A stretch of 10,983 nt of DNA from Bacteroidales bacterium (GTDB lineage: Bacteria > Bacteroidota > Bacteroidia > Bacteroidales > UBA4181): the NCBI GenBank assembly GCA_028700615.1, contig JAQVSH010000041.1, positions 1 through 10,983 on the forward strand, read 5' to 3'. The notes under the pieces are model-generated. The model was not told the DNA's origin and did not search any database. It worked only from the letters and a program-made list of their open reading frames with translations. Below, one piece after another: positions 6,267 through 10,983 of the stretch (position 1 is the first letter of the stretch; each line of letters begins with the position of its first letter). The position numbers and the translations under genes were made by a program.

Positions 6267-8331
6267 ACAAAAGAAGAATGAAGACCCCCTCGGACGTGGC
6301 GGGCTTCCCAGAGGACTTTCTGATCCCAGAAAGCCCCGTTTCAATATTTATTGGATATACGGAGCGATTCTTTTGATGCTTTTTGCCTCCCAGTTTATGA
6401 ATTTTGGGGGAACGCCCCAGGAGATCAACTGGAAGGATTTTCGTCAGAATATGTTGCTCAGGGGTGATGTGGACAAAATTGTGGTGATTACTACCAGCAG
6501 CAATAGTAACAATAAGGTGGAGATCACCATTAAAAAGGATAGTCTTACCAAACCCGAGTACAAAAAGTATGAGGTGGGCACTTTCTCAGGATTACCTGTC
6601 AATGGGCCCCATTTTACTTTTCAGATTGGATCCCTGGAAACTTTTGAAAAGAATGTTCAGGAAGCCCAGGCGGAGTTGCCTTTGGAGCAACAGGTCGGGA
6701 TTTCTTATGAAACCCGGAGAAATATCTGGGGAGATCTTTTTACCTGGTTTCCGTTGATTTTACTCATTGTTTTCTGGGTTTTCTTTTTCAGACGGATGGG
6801 CAGCGGCGGTGCCGGTGGCGGCGGCGGAAATATTTTCAGTGTCGGGAAATCAAGAGCTCAGATTTTTGATGGGGAAACGATGGTCCGGATTACCTTTAAG
6901 GATGTAGCGGGCCTGGAGGAAGCTAAAATAGAAGTTCGTGAGATTGTTGAATTTCTGAAGCAGCCTCAAAAATATACGGATTTGGGGGGAAAGATCCCCA
7001 AGGGCGCTTTGCTGGTAGGCCCTCCCGGTACCGGGAAGACCTTGTTGGCCAAAGCGGTTGCCGGCGAGGCGAATGTGCCTTTTTTCTCTATTTCGGGATC
7101 GGATTTTGTGGAAATGTTTGTCGGCGTTGGTGCTTCCAGAGTTCGGGATCTTTTTAAACAGGCCAAGGAAAAGGCTCCATGTATCATTTTTATTGATGAG
7201 ATTGATGCAATTGGCCGTGCCAGAGGAAAAAATCCCAATTTCGGTTCGAATGATGAGCGGGAGAATACCCTGAATCAGCTTTTAACTGAAATGGATGGGT
7301 TTACTCCCAATAACGGGGTGATTCTACTGGCAGCAACCAATCGTGCGGATATTCTGGACAGGGCTTTGTTACGGGCCGGTCGTTTTGACCGTCAGATCAA
7401 CGTGGAATTGCCTGATTTGAATGAAAGAAAAGAAATTTTTAAAGTACATCTTCGTCCCCTGAAGCTGGAAGAAGGTTTAGATCTGGGCTTTTTGTCGAAG
7501 CAAACCCCTGGCTTTTCGGGGGCTGATATTGCCAATGTGTGTAATGAGTCTGCGCTGATTGCTGCAAGAAAGAATAAAAAGCAGGTTGAAAAGCAGGATT
7601 TCCTCGATGCCATTGACCGGATTATCGGAGGATTGGAGAAAAGAAATAAAATTATTTCCATTAATGAAAAAAAGACCATCGCTTATCATGAAGCAGGTCA
7701 TGCTACCGTAAGCTGGAAATTGGAACATGCCAGTCCTTTGATCAAGGTGACGATTATTCCCAGGGGAAGGGCATTGGGTGCTGCCTGGTATTTACCCGAT
7801 GAAAGGCAAATTACTACCGTGGATCAGTTGTTTGATGAAATGTGTGCCATTCTGGGGGGACGAGCTTCCGAAGAACTTACTTTCGGCGTGGTTTCTACCG
7901 GAGCGCTTAATGATCTGGAACGTGTGACCAAGATGGCGTATGCCATGGTGTCCTATTATGGAATGAGCGATAAAGTGGGCAATCTGAGTTTCTTTGATTC
8001 AGGCGGAAATACCGAGTATTCTTTTCATAAACCATACAGTGAGAAAACGGCTGAGATGATTGACAGGGAAGCTTCTGATCTGATTGCTAAAGCCTATGAA
8101 AGGTCATTGAAAATTTTACGGGAGAATGCTGATGGCCTTTCTGAACTGGCGGGCAAATTACTGGATACGGAAGTGATTTTCAGCGAAGATCTGGAAAAGA
8201 TTTTTGGAAAGAGACCCTGGGTTCGTGAAGAACTTCATCCCGAAAATCAAGAAGAAGAAAAAACTTCTGAAGCCGATGTCCCTGAAAATATAATTTCCGG
8301 AGAGGGGAATGCGGAAGCAGATAATTCCTGA
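6250..8331 (+). CDS. ftsH: ATP-dependent zinc metalloprotease FtsH
   Basis: FtsH is a hexameric inner-membrane AAA+ protease that extracts and degrades membrane proteins and some short-lived cytosolic regulators. The 693-residue reading has a first membrane helix at about 31-49, a periplasmic domain to about 160, a second helix at about 164-180, and then a poly-glycine linker (GAGGGGGN). The AAA+ domain has Walker A GPPGTGKT (257-264), Walker B IIFIDE (312-317) and the second region of homology with arginine finger RAGRFDR (375-381). The protease domain has the zinc site HEAGH (480-484) and the third zinc ligand Asp555 in TGALNDL. The C-terminal tail is acidic and probably disordered. The ATG at 6250 is chosen because an upstream TTG at 6208 adds residues overlapping rsfS further without family support. 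It overlaps rsfS by 17 bases and ends 7 bases before cdsA. Confidence 0.97.
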   Translation: MSEVNKQKKNEDPLGRGGLPRGLSDPRKPRFNIYWIYGAILLMLFASQFMNFGGTPQEINWKDFRQNMLLRGDVDKIVVITTSSNSNNKVEITIKKDSLTKPEYKKYEVGTFSGLPVNGPHFTFQIGSLETFEKNVQEAQAELPLEQQVGISYETRRNIWGDLFTWFPLILLIVFWVFFFRRMGSGGAGGGGGNIFSVGKSRAQIFDGETMVRITFKDVAGLEEAKIEVREIVEFLKQPQKYTDLGGKIPKGALLVGPPGTGKTLLAKAVAGEANVPFFSISGSDFVEMFVGVGASRVRDLFKQAKEKAPCIIFIDEIDAIGRARGKNPNFGSNDERENTLNQLLTEMDGFTPNNGVILLAATNRADILDRALLRAGRFDRQINVELPDLNERKEIFKVHLRPLKLEEGLDLGFLSKQTPGFSGADIANVCNESALIAARKNKKQVEKQDFLDAIDRIIGGLEKRNKIISINEKKTIAYHEAGHATVSWKLEHASPLIKVTIIPRGRALGAAWYLPDERQITTVDQLFDEMCAILGGRASEELTFGVVSTGALNDLERVTKMAYAMVSYYGMSDKVGNLSFFDSGGNTEYSFHKPYSEKTAEMIDREASDLIAKAYERSLKILRENADGLSELAGKLLDTEVIFSEDLEKIFGKRPWVREELHPENQEEEKTSEADVPENIISGEGNAEADNS

Positions 8332-8338
8332 TTCAGTG

Positions 8339-9163
8339 ATGAGAAAATTATTGATCCGAACACTTACAGGTCTGATTTTTGTTTTAGTGGTGGTGGGTTC
8401 TATATGGATCGGGCCCTATACTTTTCTGGCGCTTTTTGCCCTGATTGCTGCGGCGACCCTCTTTGAGTTCTACTCTTTGCCCTGGGCTACTCCTGTTTCG
8501 CTTCCCATGAAGACGGGAGGATGTCTGATCGGCCTCTTGATGTTTGCCTGCAGTTTTCTTTGGTCTTCCGGATGGGTTGATTTTTTTATTCTTTTGATTC
8601 CTTTTGTCCTGATTTTCGGGCTTTTTATCCTTTCGTTGTACCAAAAGAGGGATAATCCTTTTGATGAATTGGCTAAGGCAGTTTTAGGATTGATTTATAT
8701 TGTTCTTCCGTTATCTCTTTTGAATCATTTTGCTTTTTTTCTTCCAGGGGATGATCCGATGTATACTCCCACCCTGTTGCTCGGATTTTTTCTACTGATC
8801 TGGTCCAATGACACCGGGGCATACCTGGTCGGGATCTCTATCGGGAAACATCGGCTTTTTGAACGGATTTCTCCCAAGAAAAGCTGGGAAGGATTCTTTG
8901 GAGGGATTCTCTTTACTCTGCTGATTGCTTCGCTGATCGCTTCCTATGATGATTTGTTGTCTTTATACGACTGGTTGATCCTTTCTTTGATTGTATCCGT
9001 TTTCGGAACATTCGGCGATCTTTCAGAGTCTCTTTTAAAGCGTAGTCTCGGTATAAAAGACTCAGGGAATATACTTCCCGGTCACGGGGGGTTACTTGAT
9101 CGTTTTGATTCTATTTTGTTTGCAGGACCCGTTGCGGTATTGTATCTTTGGTGGATCTCCTGA
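8339..9163 (+). CDS. cdsA: Phosphatidate cytidylyltransferase (CDP-diglyceride synthase)
   Basis: CdsA condenses CTP and phosphatidic acid into CDP-diacylglycerol, the precursor of all the cell's phospholipids, in the inner membrane. The 274-residue protein is almost entirely hydrophobic segments, about seven to eight helices. Its C-terminal half contains an exact match to the CDP-diglyceride synthase signature at 231-257, including KR (234-235), KD (240-241), HGG (249-251) and DRFD (254-257). WSNDTGAY (155-162), with Asp158, and PKKSWEG (179-185) are further conserved family segments. The ATG at 8339 is preferred over one at 8309, which would overlap the ftsH end and add ten residues. It lies 7 bases after ftsH and 22 bases before psd, so the two phospholipid genes should share a transcript and the protein supplies the substrate feeding the psd pathway. 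Confidence 0.95.
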   Translation: MRKLLIRTLTGLIFVLVVVGSIWIGPYTFLALFALIAAATLFEFYSLPWATPVSLPMKTGGCLIGLLMFACSFLWSSGWVDFFILLIPFVLIFGLFILSLYQKRDNPFDELAKAVLGLIYIVLPLSLLNHFAFFLPGDDPMYTPTLLLGFFLLIWSNDTGAYLVGISIGKHRLFERISPKKSWEGFFGGILFTLLIASLIASYDDLLSLYDWLILSLIVSVFGTFGDLSESLLKRSLGIKDSGNILPGHGGLLDRFDSILFAGPVAVLYLWWIS

Positions 9164-9185
9164 AAAAATTCGTAAAAAATTTCAA

Positions 9186-9845
9186 ATGGTAAAGATTCAT
9201 TGTGAGGGATATACAATTATAGCCGTTGTTTTTATCGGCCTTTTTATATTTAATTCTGTTTTATACTGGCTTATGGCCTCACACCGTTCGTTGTTCTGGA
9301 TTTTCCCGATCCTTTCGGTGGTTTTTCTTTCAGTGGTCATCTGGTTTTTTCGCAATCCCGTGAGACCTTTAAATCCTGATCCTGCAAGGATATATGCTCC
9401 TGCTGACGGGAAAGTGGTGATTATTGAAAAAGTTTATGAGCCTGAGTATTTTAAAGATGAGAGACTACAGGTTTCTATTTTTATGTCTCCTCTTAATGTT
9501 CATGTAAACCGGTATCCGGTGAGCGGAGAAATTGTTTTTTACAAGTACCATCCCGGAGATTATCTGGTGGCATGGCATCCGAAATCTTCTACTTTAAATG
9601 AACGGACTACGGTTGTGATTGAAACCGAAGGAGGCCGTCAGGTTCTGGTCAGACAAATTGCCGGGGCTGTGGCTCGCAGGATTGTTTGTTACTCGAAAGT
9701 AGGAGGCCTGGCAGTGCAGGGACAGGATCTGGGATTTATAAAATTTGGTTCGCGTGTGGATTTGTTTTTACCCCTCGATACCCCTATTAATGTTGAAATC
9801 GGACAAAAAGTGGAGGGCAATATTACCGTGATTTCTCAAAACTAA
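9186..9845 (+). CDS. psd: Phosphatidylserine decarboxylase, short membrane-anchored form
   Basis: The enzyme decarboxylates phosphatidylserine to phosphatidylethanolamine, using a pyruvoyl group made by self-cleavage. The 219-residue protein has two N-terminal hydrophobic segments (about 8-30 and 36-55), then YAPADGKV (70-77, Asp74), the MSPLNVHVNRYP segment (100-111, His106) and VRQIAG (155-160). The self-processing site is FGS at 187-189. Cleavage between Gly188 and Ser189 would give a beta chain of 188 and an alpha chain of 31 residues, with Ser189 becoming the pyruvoyl. FGS in an IKFGSRVD context, plus the small size, marks the short bacterial type rather than the longer E. coli type with LGST. 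Start is the ATG at 9186; upstream frame lies inside cdsA. The phosphatidylserine synthase gene (pssA), often next to psd in relatives, is not seen here. DUF4954 follows after 10 bases. Confidence 0.92.
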   Translation: MVKIHCEGYTIIAVVFIGLFIFNSVLYWLMASHRSLFWIFPILSVVFLSVVIWFFRNPVRPLNPDPARIYAPADGKVVIIEKVYEPEYFKDERLQVSIFMSPLNVHVNRYPVSGEIVFYKYHPGDYLVAWHPKSSTLNERTTVVIETEGGRQVLVRQIAGAVARRIVCYSKVGGLAVQGQDLGFIKFGSRVDLFLPLDTPINVEIGQKVEGNITVISQN

Positions 9846-9855
9846 TTGAAGTCAT

Positions 9856-10983
9856 ATGGAAGCACCGAGATCATTAACTACAGACGAAGTCGCAAGACTT
9901 AAAGATCAGTTCTGCGAAGCTGAAAACTGGTCAAACATTGATGTATCTGCTTCATTTTCCATAGATTATATATCTCATGTAAAGTTTTCAGGTCGTGTTT
10001 ATTTGGGGAGTTTTAACAGGGAATACACTTTCCCTGGCGGGTTTCGGAAGCATTCCGGAGTCAGAAATGTTTCTCTCCATAACTGTGAGATCGGGGATGA
10101 CAGCCTGATTGAAGATGTACACAATTATATTGCCAATTATCGTATAGGTAGTAATACTATCATTCAAAATATTGATTTGCTCGTTACAGAAGGCTTTTCC
10201 TCTTTTGGAAACGGAGTTGAAGTTTCTGTTTTGAATGAAACCGGCGGCAGGGAGGTGCGTATCTGCAACAAACTTTCGGCTCATCTTGCTTACATGATGG
10301 CTTTGTACAGGCATCGTCCCGCGTTCATTGCCCGTCTGAACGAAATTATTCAGAAAGATACGGCACGGGTTTCTTCAGAGAGAGGGTCAATAGGGGATCA
10401 TGTGACCATTATGAATACCCGGGAGATTAAGAATGTTTGTATCGGGGATTATTGTGCCATTGAAGGGGTCGAAAGGCTTGAAAACGGCAGCATCAACAGT
10501 AATGAACAGGATCCTGTGCTGATAGGCCACAGCGTAATTGCCCATGATTTTATTATTTCATCCGGGGCGCAGGTTACAGACGGGGTGTTATTGACCCGTT
10601 GTTTTGTTGGTCAGGCCTGCCATCTGAGTCATCATTATTCAGCGCATGATTCCGTTTTTTTCTCCAATTGTCAGGGAGAAAACGGAGAGGCTTGTGCTGT
10701 TTTCGCGGGACCTTATACGGTTACCATGCATAAATCCAGTCTGCTGATTGCCGGTATGTTTTCTTTTATGAATGCAGGCAGCGGTTCTAATCAGAGTAAT
10801 CATATGTATAAACTGGGGCCTATCCATCAGGGTATTGTGGAGAGAGGTTCCAAAACTACCAGCGATTCGTATATTTTATGGCCGGCTAAGGTCGGGGCTT
10901 TTTCACTGGTTATGGGCAGGCATGTGCATCATTCCGATACCTCCGATATGCCGTTCTCCTACCTGATTGAACAGGACTCGGAA
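9856..10983 (+). CDS. DUF4954 family protein, first 376 residues (cut by window edge)
   Basis: The frame is open from the ATG at 9856 to the window end with no stop. It is recognised, from memory of the family, as a DUF4954 protein, found mainly in Bacteroidota and without an established function. Its sequence shows loose hexapeptide-like turns of the left-handed beta-helix kind, such as IGDDSLIEDV, IGSNTIIQNI, IGDYCAIEGV and IGHSVIAHDF at about 79-232. Such folds are typical of sugar acyltransferases and nucleotidyltransferases, but no catalytic assignment is possible. The most strongly conserved-looking part is about 249-360, rich in His, Cys, Gly and Asn (CHLSHHYSAHDS, NCQGENGEAC, NAGSGSNQSNH, GRHVHHSD). 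No signal peptide or membrane helix is visible, so a cytoplasmic protein is likely. It starts 10 bases after psd and probably shares its transcript. Family members are longer than what is visible. Confidence 0.85.
   Translation, partial: MEAPRSLTTDEVARLKDQFCEAENWSNIDVSASFSIDYISHVKFSGRVYLGSFNREYTFPGGFRKHSGVRNVSLHNCEIGDDSLIEDVHNYIANYRIGSNTIIQNIDLLVTEGFSSFGNGVEVSVLNETGGREVRICNKLSAHLAYMMALYRHRPAFIARLNEIIQKDTARVSSERGSIGDHVTIMNTREIKNVCIGDYCAIEGVERLENGSINSNEQDPVLIGHSVIAHDFIISSGAQVTDGVLLTRCFVGQACHLSHHYSAHDSVFFSNCQGENGEACAVFAGPYTVTMHKSSLLIAGMFSFMNAGSGSNQSNHMYKLGPIHQGIVERGSKTTSDSYILWPAKVGAFSLVMGRHVHHSDTSDMPFSYLIEQDSE

Noticed and set aside
6966..7728. Minus-strand open frames opposite ftsH
   Set aside because: They cover the AAA+ and protease domain coding sequence, with no promoter, start context or recognisable protein.
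9096..9185. Earlier psd start at ATG 9096
   Set aside because: This stretch is the last part of cdsA in another frame. The ATG at 9186 directly precedes the hydrophobic anchor expected for the family.
9988..10827. Minus-strand open frames at 9988-10314 and 10639-10827
   Set aside because: They are antisense to the DUF4954 gene, which is open for all 376 codons on the plus strand and matches the family.

Overview
The window looks like an ordinary core-genome segment of a member of the Bacteroidota, most likely Bacteroidales. Three things support this. The proteins have the Bacteroidota form of each family, such as an FtsH with a poly-glycine linker, a biotin ligase without a DNA-binding domain, and a DUF4954 protein. 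Two intergenic sites match the Bacteroidota promoter element TAnnTTTG. Most genes lack a Shine-Dalgarno sequence. No mobile element, CRISPR array, tRNA or rRNA was seen.

Nine genes lie in two divergent blocks separated by 139 bases (5708-5846). The left block is on the minus strand and reads, in transcription order, birA (biotin protein ligase), parE and parC (both subunits of topoisomerase IV), then aroK (shikimate kinase, cut by the left window edge). A promoter-like element precedes parE, so parE-parC-aroK can be its own operon. The gaps are 18 bases (parE-parC) and 10 bases (parC-aroK).

The right block is on the plus strand: rsfS (ribosomal silencing factor), ftsH (membrane AAA+ zinc protease), cdsA (CDP-diglyceride synthase), psd (phosphatidylserine decarboxylase) and a DUF4954 protein cut by the right edge. 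Genes overlap or sit 7 to 22 bases apart, which suggests one transcript starting at a good promoter match at 5744-5775. The block joins ribosome dormancy, membrane protein quality control and phosphatidylethanolamine synthesis. cdsA makes the CDP-diacylglycerol precursor and psd makes the last step; the intervening serine transferase (pssA) is not in the window.

I see no clear new multi-gene system. The points most worth a second look are the uncharacterised DUF4954 gene in a phospholipid operon, a possible sliding-clamp-binding pentapeptide at the very C-terminus of ParC, divergent residues at classical quinolone positions in both ParC and ParE, a hairpin in the rsfS leader, and a five-codon minigene with a strong ribosome binding site just before parE.
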